From Clostridiales bacterium PH28_bin88 (GTDB lineage: Bacteria; Bacillota; PH28-bin88): DNA of 64,000 nucleotides. The notes beneath the pieces were generated by a model. That model searched no databases. It saw only the letters and a program-made list of their open reading frames with translations, and was not told where the DNA came from. The stretch covers positions 2,923 to 66,922 of the forward strand of contig LAKY01000032.1 of assembly GCA_000987045.1 (NCBI GenBank), given 5' to 3'. How positions within the stretch are numbered: position 1 is the stretch's first letter; each line of letters starts with the position of its first letter. Shown here piece by piece: positions 8,617 through 17,043 of the stretch. Both the position numbers and the translations under genes were made by a program.

Positions 8617-9152
8617 GCACCGCCCAAAGGGTGCGATTTGGCATCACCTCATTAATTATAGATCGAAAAAACCCCGGCGGCAGTTCCCTCCGGGTAAAAA
8701 ATTTTTGTTAAGTGAGCCACTTAATGGGCATGGAGGTGGAAGTGGCCATAATACCCCTCCTTGCTACATGCCTGGCAAATCTAGGAGGATGCTGAAGAAA
8801 GAACCCGAAAATATCGTTTCCTTCATGGAAACCTCTTGAGGCGCTTCATCGAATGATCGAGCACCGCTACGCGGTTTCGTACCTGATCACGTTTTGATGG
8901 TCTGTTAATCATCAACACCCTACCACCGGCTGGTACAGTCTACCATACCTGGTTGTTTGGGCTTTAACTTGCCGAATTCTGAGATGAACAAGTTTTACGA
9001 AGAATTTCAGCGAAATGATGTGGGAGGGGGTGTTTTGGTCGTTTAAGTCCAAATTAGCGTGGGCCGGTACAATTGGACGTACAATCTTTTCTGTGTTACA
9101 TTATTTTCGTAGGTTACACCCTTAATGAAGTAACGTAAGGAGAAGAGCAATT
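8617..9152. other. Intergenic stretch with no supported gene
   Basis: About 535 bases. A weak GCACC/GGTGC hairpin follows the yeiH stop, and a CCCCGG/CCGGG hairpin with an A/T-rich flank (about 8671-8705) may act as a terminator. An open segment of 33 codons ends at 8897 (ending EHRYAVSYLITF) and may be a gene remnant, but I recognise no family. A weak promoter (TTGGAC at about 9073, TACATT 18 bases on) precedes the sirohaem gene. Confidence 0.4.
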
Positions 9153-10082
9153 ATGATTAAAAAGTACGCCAACAAGGGGTTTATACAACAGCTGGATGGT
9201 ACTTACGCTGTCTTAATTCATCCTCTCAACGGATATCTGGAACCCGAACAGCTGGAGACCATTCGTAGGCTGACCCAACAATACGGAGAGGCGAAGCTCA
9301 CGGTTACCGAGGCTGTCATGATTTACGGCATAAAACCTGAGGACTTTGACCGGGTCGCCGAAGAGTTGGAAAAGGTGCGCCTGCCTTTGGCAGATATCGG
9401 TCGAGTGGTACGAAATGTGAAAGTATGTTCCAGTCAGTATTGTAAGCATGTTATCCGCGATGTTACTCCTCTGGCAGCGCAAATCAATCAGCGCCTCGCA
9501 GGGATGGCGACGCCGAAGAAATTTAAGATAGCCCTGAATGGCTGCCCCAATTCATGCGTGGAGGCGCAACTGAACGACCTGGGTATCATTGCTGTCCAGG
9601 ACGGGTACTGGCTTTACCTTGGAGGTAAAGGAGGACGTCAACCCCAATTGGGTACTCGGCTGGACATGGTTATCAAGGAAGAGTATCTAGTCGAAACTGT
9701 CGAACGGATAGTTAAGGGCTATCTTCAGGTTGCCCAGAACGAGCGACTGGCTGAAGTTATTAACCGGATGGGCCTTCTGCCATTCCTGAAGGCAGCACTG
9801 GCATGGAACCGTGAAGGAATCAAGACGTGCATAGGCGCGCGGTATTGTAAAAACGGTGTTGGTGATGTCCATACTATGGCGGAGCGCCTGGCCTCCTCTG
9901 GCAATTTACAAGGAAACATCACTATCAGTGGTTGCGGCAACGCATGTGCTGTGGACAACGAAGCGCATTATAATGTTGTTATTTTGAAAGACAGGCTATG
10001 GGTATCTAAAAATGGCGATATGGATGTTGTAAATACGGACCAGTTACCTGAGTATCTTAAAAGAAAGGGTATTTTAAAATAA
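9153..10082 (+). CDS. Sirohaem/[4Fe-4S] sulfite-nitrite reductase-like protein with two Cys signatures
   Basis: This 309-residue protein is related to the small DsrA/NirA-type reductases. Residues 1-85 look like the ferredoxin-like half domain; then come CSSQYC (about 92-97) and NGCPNSC (about 130), the paired cysteine set that holds the coupled sirohaem and iron-sulfur cluster. Unusually, a second set follows near the C-terminus: TCIGARYC and SGCGNAC, with the canonical Cx5C and Cx3C spacing, whereas the first set has Cx4C. It is probably cytoplasmic and reduces sulfite, nitrite or a related anion. The start has AAGGAGAAG upstream. A DsrE-like gene follows 42 bases later, which favours sulfur over nitrogen chemistry. 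Confidence 0.75.
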   Translation: MIKKYANKGFIQQLDGTYAVLIHPLNGYLEPEQLETIRRLTQQYGEAKLTVTEAVMIYGIKPEDFDRVAEELEKVRLPLADIGRVVRNVKVCSSQYCKHVIRDVTPLAAQINQRLAGMATPKKFKIALNGCPNSCVEAQLNDLGIIAVQDGYWLYLGGKGGRQPQLGTRLDMVIKEEYLVETVERIVKGYLQVAQNERLAEVINRMGLLPFLKAALAWNREGIKTCIGARYCKNGVGDVHTMAERLASSGNLQGNITISGCGNACAVDNEAHYNVVILKDRLWVSKNGDMDVVNTDQLPEYLKRKGILK

Positions 10083-10124
10083 CTCGTCATATCATGATTA
10101 CTTTAACAGAGTAGGGGTATTGAG

Positions 10125-10511
10125 ATGAATAGGTTCAAAGTCCTTTTCCATGTTAACGAATCTGGCAGATGGCAAAGGGTACTCGTGAACATCACCAATT
10201 TTTTGAATGACGTTGGGCAAGAAAATGCTGACATCCAAGTAGTGGCCAACGGTGAAGCGGTTTCTGTTTTCGGGAACGGGTGCCTGCTGGCCGGGGGTGA
10301 CGGTCAGTGCTGCGGGACAGCCAATGGATCGCTGGTGGAGCAGATGAAGAAGTTATCGGAGACGGGAGTAAATTTTGTAGCGTGCCGGAACGCTCTCAGA
10401 GGTCAGTCTATCAACGAGGACAGCGTCCCCAACTTTCTGACAGTTGTACCGGCCGGCATAACGGAAATTGCCAGGAAACAGGCTGAAGGGTATGCCTACA
10501 TCAAGCCTTGA
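10125..10511 (+). CDS. DsrE-like sulfur-relay family protein
   Basis: A 128-residue DsrE/DsrF-like protein. The N-terminus FKVLFHVNESGRWQRVLVNI is a typical beta-strand/helix start of the family, and the candidate sulfur-carrying cysteine is in FVACRNALRG near residue 88. Additional cysteines (GQCCGTANG, about residues 61-69) are unusual. DsrE-like proteins shuttle persulfide sulfur or act as small accessory proteins. The gene follows the sirohaem protein with a short gap, so the two may be co-transcribed. Confidence 0.75.
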   Translation: MNRFKVLFHVNESGRWQRVLVNITNFLNDVGQENADIQVVANGEAVSVFGNGCLLAGGDGQCCGTANGSLVEQMKKLSETGVNFVACRNALRGQSINEDSVPNFLTVVPAGITEIARKQAEGYAYIKP

Positions 10512-10623
10512 TGATGTGTTCTATGTAGGGGAAGTGATAAACTTCCCTCTTTTGTAACCTGGTCGTGCGGCAACAAAAAAAGAAGGGCCCGACCCAGCAA
10601 TAATAAAGGGGGCAATACGATCG

Positions 10624-11385
10624 ATGGAAGGAATTGTAGATTCTCATTCACATGTTTCATTACTTCCGTTTGAAGCGTTGGAGAGCATGGCGCTGGCCGG
10701 AGTAAGGAAGATTATTGGCTGCTCCATATTTTTCGGGGCAACACATGCGGAAACACTCTTTGATCACTTCCACCAGATGTTAACTCTTTCCATGAGCAAT
10801 GCCGCTAAAAATGGCATCAAGCTTTTCCTTGCCGTCGGCATTCACCCCATGGGGACACCGGAAGACTGGCCCAGGGTAGTCGACGCTCTTCCATCCTACC
10901 TTAAAATGAGCGGTGTCATCGGTCTCGGCGAAATCGGGCTGCATGAGGGGAACAAGCGGGAGCAGGCGGTCCTCCGGAAGCAATTGGAGGTTGCCAGGGC
11001 ATACGGGGTTCCGGTGGTCATTCATACTCCGCCCCAGCACAGGGTGGAAATTACCCAAAAAACGATTGAAATTGCCGCCGCCGTCGGGATGGAACCCGGA
11101 AAAATGATCATCGATCACGCCAATTTAGATATTGTTGACTTAATCGAAGACTTTGGGGCGATTCCTGGGCTCACCATCCGCCAGGAGGGGCTCACTCCCC
11201 ATCTATTGCTGAATCATCTGGAACGCTTCCAACGAGGTGTCCTAAATAGCGATTACAGCAATCTAAAACCCAATGATCCCCTGATCGTCCCCAAGACCGT
11301 GCGGTACCTGGAACTTAGCGGAGCTCCACCGGAAATCATTGCTCGAATTGCGAGATACAACGCTGAGGAATTTTTCGGCATTTAA
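10624..11385 (+). CDS. TatD-like TIM-barrel metal-dependent hydrolase
   Basis: This 253-residue protein has an amidohydrolase fold: HxH motif in VDSHSHVSL near the N-terminus, GLGEIGLH (about 101-108) with the metal-bridging glutamate, VVIHTPP (about 135-141), IDHANLD (about 161) and an aspartate in NSDYSN (about 207). It resembles the COG1099 branch of TatD proteins. The natural substrate of that branch is unknown. It lies upstream of the RACo-type activator, but whether the two cooperate is not known. Confidence 0.75.
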   Translation: MEGIVDSHSHVSLLPFEALESMALAGVRKIIGCSIFFGATHAETLFDHFHQMLTLSMSNAAKNGIKLFLAVGIHPMGTPEDWPRVVDALPSYLKMSGVIGLGEIGLHEGNKREQAVLRKQLEVARAYGVPVVIHTPPQHRVEITQKTIEIAAAVGMEPGKMIIDHANLDIVDLIEDFGAIPGLTIRQEGLTPHLLLNHLERFQRGVLNSDYSNLKPNDPLIVPKTVRYLELSGAPPEIIARIARYNAEEFFGI

Positions 11386-11454
11386 ACTACTCGTTGATGC
11401 CCATAACTCCCGGTAGTTCCAAGAGTTTAGTCCAAATTATTGGGGGCCAGTACA

Positions 11455-13014
11455 ATGCAGCAGAGCCACAAGTTAAAAGCTAGTCCCTTAAGTGAAAAAT
11501 ACTTACTAGAGCTTAAGTTACCGGGAAACGGCGACAATGTTGCTGATGCAGACCGTTTACGCCAGACACTGGAAACCCAAATTGGCTGTCCCGTAAGTAT
11601 TCCTCTTGAGTTACTACGAGAAATCCCGGCCAAGTTGCGCCAGAATGATTGGAAAGTGACAGCAACTGTGGTTTATTATTGGCCTCCGGGGTGGGGGTTA
11701 GAACGACTGGCCGCCGAGTTAGCGGAACTAGGGCCGTGTTCTGACCGGTTAGGTCCCTTTGGCCTGGCGGTGGACTTGGGTAGTACCACTGTGGGAGGAT
11801 ATTTGTGGGACCTGGGTTCAGGTGAACTCCTCGCCGCTGATGGTGTCGTTAATGCACAGACGAGGATTGGCGAAGATATCCTGACTCGTATTCATTACGC
11901 AGATACTCCTCGGGGATTAGCAGAACTGCAGCAGGCGGCAGTCACAAGTATCAACAGGTTGATCGATTTGGTGACCAAGCAAGCTAATATAGAGCCGCAG
12001 GATATTACCGCAGGGGTTATCAGTGGCAATACAACTATGGTACATCTATTACTGGGTCTACCGCCAGCGAACATCTGCCGGAATCCTTATGTACCCGCAG
12101 TTAACGCTTCAGAGTTTTTCCCGGCAGCAATGATTGGTCTGGACCTCCACCCGCGGGCTCTCGTTTATCTTTTGCCCGGCGTAGGCAGTTATGTAGGAGG
12201 GGATATCCTGGCGGGTATTTTGGCGAGTGGTATGCACCGGCAAAAAGAGATTGGCCTTTTGGCAGACATTGGTACCAACGGAGAAATGGTCTTAGGAAAT
12301 CGAGAATGGTTGGTAGTAGCTGCTGGAGCTGCCGGCCCGGCGTTGGAGGGTGGGGTAGTAGCTTGTGGCATGCGGGCTGAACCAGGAGCAGTTTGTCAGG
12401 TTCGGATAGATGCCGGTACGGGCAAGGTGACTTACCGCACTATTGAAGATATACCCGCGCGCGGTATTTGTGGCTCGGGTATTGTGGATGCAATAGCTCA
12501 AGCATTACTAGCAGGGATTGTTAACCAGCGAGGAGAAGTACGTGAACCGCTTACTTCTCTAGTGGTTGTGCCACCAGAGGAAAGCGCTACTGGCCGGCCA
12601 ATCGAGATCACTGCCGTAGACATCCAGCGCCTGTTGCGCACCAAAGCTGCAGCTAACGCGATCATGGCCACGCTGCTGGAGAGTGTTGGCTGTACTTTTG
12701 CCGATCTTAAGTACTTTTATGCTGCTGGTGCATTTGGCGAGCACCTGGATATTGAATCAGCTATTATCCTTGGGCTATATCCGGACCTGCCACGGGAAGA
12801 TATCATACGTTTAGGAAACAGTTCCGGTACAGGTGCTAGCCTGGTCCTTGCTGACATTAATAAGGGACAGGAGTTAGAAGAAATAGCCCGGCGCGTTACG
12901 TATTTGGAGATGAACAACAGCCTACAATTTATGGCCCATTTTACCGCAGGCCTGTTTTTCCCCCATACCGACCTTGACCTTTTCCCTACTGTTAAAGCTC
13001 GCCTAAAATACTAA
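11455..13014 (+). CDS. RACo-type ASKHA ATPase, reductive activator of corrinoid proteins
   Basis: About 519 residues with the DUF4445/RACo ASKHA signatures: LAVDLGSTTVGGYLWDLG, ISGNTTMVHLLLG, LADIGTNGEMVLG, GICGSGIVDAI and YAAGAFGEHLD. These enzymes use ATP to drive reduction of inactive Co(II) corrinoid proteins in methyl transfer. The N-terminal [2Fe-2S] ferredoxin domain of classic RACo/RamA proteins is missing: the first 100 residues contain no such cysteine cluster. The ATG at 11455 has GGGGG upstream; a TTG at 11440 would add five residues. No intact corrinoid methyltransferase is encoded nearby; broken ones occur at 30.2-31.2 kb. Confidence 0.82.
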   Translation: MQQSHKLKASPLSEKYLLELKLPGNGDNVADADRLRQTLETQIGCPVSIPLELLREIPAKLRQNDWKVTATVVYYWPPGWGLERLAAELAELGPCSDRLGPFGLAVDLGSTTVGGYLWDLGSGELLAADGVVNAQTRIGEDILTRIHYADTPRGLAELQQAAVTSINRLIDLVTKQANIEPQDITAGVISGNTTMVHLLLGLPPANICRNPYVPAVNASEFFPAAMIGLDLHPRALVYLLPGVGSYVGGDILAGILASGMHRQKEIGLLADIGTNGEMVLGNREWLVVAAGAAGPALEGGVVACGMRAEPGAVCQVRIDAGTGKVTYRTIEDIPARGICGSGIVDAIAQALLAGIVNQRGEVREPLTSLVVVPPEESATGRPIEITAVDIQRLLRTKAAANAIMATLLESVGCTFADLKYFYAAGAFGEHLDIESAIILGLYPDLPREDIIRLGNSSGTGASLVLADINKGQELEEIARRVTYLEMNNSLQFMAHFTAGLFFPHTDLDLFPTVKARLKY

Positions 13015-13521
13015 TAGGTGTTAATAGGTGTGTATAAAAACTTCCAGGGCATTGCCAAGTTCTTTGGATAATGTTGAATTGGATGAGCATATAAGGGAAT
13101 GGCAATAAGCAGCCTCACCCCCACTGCCATGGGGGTGGCGCCCCTGGCCTTGATCATGCTTTCCAGCGAAGAAGCAGGGATCTTTTCCAGTTCGCCTTCC
13201 GCCTCCAGGATGTCGGTAGCCTTACTCCCCTTAGCCACCAGCTGCCAGGCCAACCCGCCGGGGCTCGTGGTCGCGGTCCAGGAAATCCAGCAGGGGGGCC
13301 ACGTCCACCAGTATCGCCACCCGCCCCTCCAGGATTTTGGCTGCGATGGGGTCCGGTTTCTCGCTGTTACCCACGGTGATAAAGGGGGAAAAGGGGGCGT
13401 CCTCGATGAACGCCTCGATGTAGCCGGACTCCAGGATGGAGTCGGTGTCGATGGCCTTCAGCCGCGCCTCGGTTACTACTTCTTTGACATCGGCGATGGT
13501 AAGGGTGGATTTCCTGATCAT
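13011..13521 (-). pseudogene. Collapsed gerA::gerC spore-germination remnant
   Basis: The 5' part (13521 to about 13303) encodes a GerA segment (DTDSILESGYIEAFIEDAPF ... EGRVAILVD), closely like the matching part of the intact GerA at 26030-27637. From about 13300 the same frame switches to a Ger(x)C segment (PLLDFLDRDHE), and after a frameshift near 13255 it continues as AWQLVAKGSKATDILEAEGE...EKIPA, which aligns with AWILVTRGEAHDLL of the intact GerC. The GerA N-terminus, the rest of GerA, all of GerB and most of GerC are missing. It lies directly behind the orphan cobalamin riboswitch. Confidence 0.8.
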
Positions 13522-13539
13522 CTGAAGCAGGTTTCCCCA

Positions 13540-13574
13540 GCAGAAAACCCTCCGCTCGTACCGAGCAGAGGGTT
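13540..13574 (-). terminator. Intrinsic terminator of orphan cobalamin leader
   Basis: On the minus strand AACCCTCTGCTCG-gta-CGAGCGGAGGGTT is followed by TTCT. The stem is long and GC-rich and sits downstream of the cobalamin aptamer, as expected for the expression platform. The same hairpin occurs in the second copy at 36933-36965. Confidence 0.75.
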
Positions 13575-13605
13575 AACCGCCTGTAAGGTAATATACGCCA
13601 GGCAT
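13573..13605 (-). CDS. Ten-codon leader ORF of cobalamin leader, copy 1
   Basis: Between aptamer and terminator the minus strand carries GGGAGGTGAATGCC and then ATG with ten codons (MPGVYYLTGG) and TAA. The Shine-Dalgarno spacing is good. The same peptide occurs in the second leader at 36964-36996, where the stop is TAG instead of TAA. Translation is not proven; conservation partly reflects recent duplication. Confidence 0.35.
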   Translation of the reverse strand: MPGVYYLTGG

Positions 13606-13647
13606 GGCATTCACCTCCCTATCCGCGTAGGTACAGCGAGTAAAGCA

Positions 13648-13822
13648 GAACGAGCAGGTTTCCTGGCTCGGGGTCATTGCCAGCTTTACGCCTTCCCAGG
13701 CCTAGCGGCCCAGTGGCATTACGCAAAGCGGCTCTCCCTTACAGTGGCGGGACCGCGCCAGACTCTCACTGGCTTCCCTTTTGTCCTGTCATTAGACGGG
13801 ACCACGCGTTCTGGTTCCTATT
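13648..13822 (-). promoter_or_regulatory. Cobalamin riboswitch, orphan copy
   Basis: The minus strand contains the cobalamin-riboswitch core in order: AGGGAAGCCAGTGAGA, GGCGCGGTCCCGCCACTGTA, ATGCCACTG, GGGAAGGC and GACCCCGAGCCAGGAAACC. This matches the B12 box and surrounding conserved segments. It is nearly identical to the aptamer at 37040-37215, but no cobalt or corrinoid gene follows: only the gerA::gerC remnant lies downstream before the convergent RACo gene. Confidence 0.92.
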
Positions 13823-13843
13823 AATTTTTTTGTATGCATTTTT

Positions 13844-13872
13844 ATCCTATCACAGTTCACAGTCCACGTCCA
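13844..13872 (-). promoter_or_regulatory. Candidate promoter of orphan cobalamin leader
   Basis: TGGACG (13867-13872, minus strand) and TAGGAT (13844-13849) are 17 bases apart. Both hexamers and the spacer are preserved in the second copy at 37245-37273, although surrounding sequence has diverged. Confidence 0.4.
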
Positions 13873-13923
13873 TCTTTTTTCAAAGAGCATTCCTCAGTAG
13901 CAAAACCACGTGACACGTTCTCA

Positions 13924-16900
13924 CTAGGCCTTGACCACTTCCACCCGGGCATCGAACTGGGAGGAAGCCCCCCCGATGGGATCGTTAACGCAGGAATTCT
14001 TTAAAGCTGAGTCCACCAACTGCAGGTGGTTGAGCGCAAACCCGGCGTCCCGGTCGCCGGCGTACCCGGCGTTATCGCTCCGGGCGACCCAGTCCACATG
14101 GCCGTAGGCGGGAACGCCGGCCAAGGTTTTCCCATCCACCGTGTAGGGCCTGGAACCGTAAGCTGTGTGGCCGTAGTTGTAGCAACCGCCCACCACTCCG
14201 GGCTTGATGCCCTGGGTCACCAGCACCCTTCCCTCCACTTCATACGAGGACGACTTGATCTTGACCCGGTCTCCGGTTTTCAGGCCCCGCGGGCGAGCGT
14301 CGTCCGGGTGCATCCACAACAGGTTTTCCTGCTGGATCTCCCGCAGCCACGCGGAACTGATGTTGCGATGAGTCCCGATGTGGCGCGCCTTCCAGTTAAC
14401 CAGGACCAGGGGGTAATCGCTTTCCACCGTCTTCCCGTCGTAATAGGTTACCGGAGCGATTCTGGGCAACCCGTCGAAAAACTGCCCGGAGAAGGAGTGT
14501 TTACCCTTGGCCACTCCCTCGTCGTAGAAATTTACCTGGGCCGCCAGCCGGTACTTCAGGTGCTCGCCCTGGTACTCGTTCCCCTGGGCTTCGAAACGAC
14601 CCCCGCGGTTTAAGACGTAGACCACCTTCCGCCACTCTTCCGGTTTTACCGCCTGCTGCCAGGCCTTCAGGTCGAAGGCTTCCCCCAGGGCCTTCCGCCG
14701 GGACTCCTCAAAAATCTTCATTTCCTCTTCACTGGCGTCGGGTACCGGCTGGCCGTCATATGCGATGTTGGCCACCAGCTTCAAGTAGAAGTCTTCCGCC
14801 CGGTTCAGATGGCTGCCGTCGAGGAAGGCGTTATCACCAACTCCTGGCAGGCCCAGCCGCTTGCCGATCTCGATGAGTACATCCTCCACCGCCCTGGGCT
14901 CCGGGTACACCCTGGTTACCGGCTGCATGAAGTGGCTCTCCTTCAGGTGGAAGTTGGGAAAGATGGCTTCAAAACCCCAACGCTCCAGGTAGGTCAGGTC
15001 AGGCAGCACGTAGTCGGCGCACGCGGCCGTCTCGCTCATTACCACATCGGAAACCACCAGCAGCGGTACCACCTTGGTGTCCTTCAAAAATTCTTCCTGC
15101 AGCCAGCCGGCGGGAACCGACAGGGTCAGGGAATGGCGGTGCACCAGCAGGGCTTTGATGGAGTAAGGATACCCCTCGGCGGCGCTGGGCAGTACCTCCT
15201 GGATCATATTTCCCGGATAAGGATACCAGGGACGCCTGGCCGGGTAGCCGTCCCGGGCAAAAAGGGAAGTCTTCTCGTATACACTCTTTTCCCTGGTGAT
15301 AGGGACACCCCATGGTTTCAGGCCACCGGGTACTGCCTCCAGATCATAACGACCACTGGTTGGTTTAAAGGAGGCTCCCCCGGTCATGCTGCCCCCTTTC
15401 CAGTCGTAGTTGCCGATCAGGTGGTTGAGGCAGTTAATGGCCCGGACGTTATAGTACCCGTTACCGTGCATGGCTGGGCCCCGGTAGGAGGTAATGGCCG
15501 CTTTTTTCCCGTGGGAGGTGAACTCCCGGGCCAGATCCACGATCTGCTGGGCGTCAATCCGGCAGATCTCGGCGTACTGCTGGAGGGTCTTTTCCATCAC
15601 CCGCTCTTTGAACAGGGTAAACACGGATTTCACGTGGATACCGTTAACCACCGCATCCACTTCCAGTTGCCCGTCCACAGCAGCGTCATGCGGTACCGGA
15701 ACGCCGTTTGACAGCACCACAAACTGCTGGTCGCTACCCAGCCCCAGGTCAGCCGCCTTCAACTTGGGCCTGGCCGGATTATCCACGTTCACCAGGTGGG
15801 TGACGTCGCTCCAGGTGGGTTCCCCGTCCTTTTCCGCCGCCAGCTGGTTGGGGTTTCGCAGGTAGCGCTCGTCATACCGGCCGTTCTCGATGATCCAGCG
15901 GGCCATACCCAGGGCCAATGCGGCGTCGCTGCCCGGCTGGATGGGCACCCACATGTGGGCTTTTTCCGCCACCTTGCTCAACCGGGGGTCTACCACCGCC
16001 AGTTTCATCCCCCGTGCCAGGGCGTTGGTCAGCATGGGAGCCAGCCAGGTGGGACCCCGGTTGGCAACCAGCGGGTCGGTGCCCCACACGATGACAAACT
16101 CGGCGCCCAGGAGGTCGGCGAACATGCGCTGCTTGGGCTTTGGCGCCGTAAAGGACCGGGCGTTGCCGACCACGCTGCTCACACCACAAATTCCGCCGTG
16201 ATTAAAGGCGTTTAAGCTACTCATGGACTTGGGCCAGAAGCGGTCCTGGAAGAAGTTCCTGCGGTTGCCGCCCAGGCCCACAATCTGGTTGGCCTTGGGG
16301 CCCAGGTCCGGGTGCCTGGTGTCAATCAGGACCTCCCGGTATTTTTGATCAAATTCCTCCTGGGCCATTTCCCCCGACTTAACCTTTTCCCAGTCCGCCT
16401 TTACCTTTTCCTCCGCAACGTACGCCCACGCCGCCCTCAGCCCCGGGGTACCCAGGTCGGGACTGCCCTCCACGATTTCCTGGATGGCCTGCTCCCAGGA
16501 AATGCTCCGCCACTGGCCGGAACCCCGGGGGCCTACTCTTTTCAGGGGGGTGCGCAGGCGCATGGCGTCGTGGGCGGTCTGGATGCCCGCCTGGCCTTTG
16601 AGGCAGGTCCGGCCTCCCCGCATGCCCCTGCCCCGGCCCGCCACGTCCCCCGAGGGAAGGGCGGCCCTGGCTGCCGGAGTATTGTAAGGAATCTGCCCGA
16701 AAGGCTGCATGTTTAACGGGCTATAGGGATTGCCGGCCAGCTTGGCCACCAGGCAGGTGTACGGCGCCCGGCTGCCCGCGGGTTTTTCCCTGATGACAGC
16801 TTTCAGGGAGCAGTGGCTGTTACACTGCTCACACTGGGTATAGATCACATTGGTGGCGTCGTAGTCTCCCAAGACTTTACCCCCTCCTCGCAGGTCATCC

Positions 16901-17043
16901 TGCCAGAACCTCCCCAGGTCGGGGGCCTGAGGTCCGCCCAGCGCCGGGGCTAACAGCGCGACGCCACCGGCGATGGTACTCCCTTTGATAAAACTCCGGC
17001 GACTTAACTGGAGGTTTTCCTGCCGTTTCGGTTGATTAGCCAT
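13924..17043 (-). CDS. ttrA: Tat-exported molybdopterin oxidoreductase, tetrathionate/selenate reductase-type catalytic subunit
   Basis: A 1039-residue molybdo-bis-PGD enzyme. The Tat signal SRRSFIKG is at residues 14-21. The [4Fe-4S] ligands are CEQCNSHC and, far downstream, the cysteine of GGRTCLKGQAG; the cysteine in HGGICGVSS is the candidate Mo ligand. Length and the B-C-A gene order match TtrA of tetrathionate reductase and SrdA of Bacillus selenate reductase; sequence alone does not decide the substrate. It would act on the outer face of the membrane. The ATG at 17043 overlaps the stop of the membrane subunit (ATGGCTAA), implying translational coupling; the frame extends to 17088 but that is inside the upstream gene. 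Confidence 0.75.
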   Translation of the reverse strand: MANQPKRQENLQLSRRSFIKGSTIAGGVALLAPALGGPQAPDLGRFWQDDLRGGGKVLGDYDATNVIYTQCEQCNSHCSLKAVIREKPAGSRAPYTCLVAKLAGNPYSPLNMQPFGQIPYNTPAARAALPSGDVAGRGRGMRGGRTCLKGQAGIQTAHDAMRLRTPLKRVGPRGSGQWRSISWEQAIQEIVEGSPDLGTPGLRAAWAYVAEEKVKADWEKVKSGEMAQEEFDQKYREVLIDTRHPDLGPKANQIVGLGGNRRNFFQDRFWPKSMSSLNAFNHGGICGVSSVVGNARSFTAPKPKQRMFADLLGAEFVIVWGTDPLVANRGPTWLAPMLTNALARGMKLAVVDPRLSKVAEKAHMWVPIQPGSDAALALGMARWIIENGRYDERYLRNPNQLAAEKDGEPTWSDVTHLVNVDNPARPKLKAADLGLGSDQQFVVLSNGVPVPHDAAVDGQLEVDAVVNGIHVKSVFTLFKERVMEKTLQQYAEICRIDAQQIVDLAREFTSHGKKAAITSYRGPAMHGNGYYNVRAINCLNHLIGNYDWKGGSMTGGASFKPTSGRYDLEAVPGGLKPWGVPITREKSVYEKTSLFARDGYPARRPWYPYPGNMIQEVLPSAAEGYPYSIKALLVHRHSLTLSVPAGWLQEEFLKDTKVVPLLVVSDVVMSETAACADYVLPDLTYLERWGFEAIFPNFHLKESHFMQPVTRVYPEPRAVEDVLIEIGKRLGLPGVGDNAFLDGSHLNRAEDFYLKLVANIAYDGQPVPDASEEEMKIFEESRRKALGEAFDLKAWQQAVKPEEWRKVVYVLNRGGRFEAQGNEYQGEHLKYRLAAQVNFYDEGVAKGKHSFSGQFFDGLPRIAPVTYYDGKTVESDYPLVLVNWKARHIGTHRNISSAWLREIQQENLLWMHPDDARPRGLKTGDRVKIKSSSYEVEGRVLVTQGIKPGVVGGCYNYGHTAYGSRPYTVDGKTLAGVPAYGHVDWVARSDNAGYAGDRDAGFALNHLQLVDSALKNSCVNDPIGGASSQFDARVEVVKA

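Noticed and set aside
8796..8897. 33-codon open segment as a gene fragment
   Set aside because: Too short and without recognisable similarity; mentioned only in the intergenic entry.
13099..13824. Long plus-strand open frame through the riboswitch region
   Set aside because: It is the antisense of the ger remnant and the cobalamin leader; its translation resembles nothing and both underlying elements are well supported on the minus strand.
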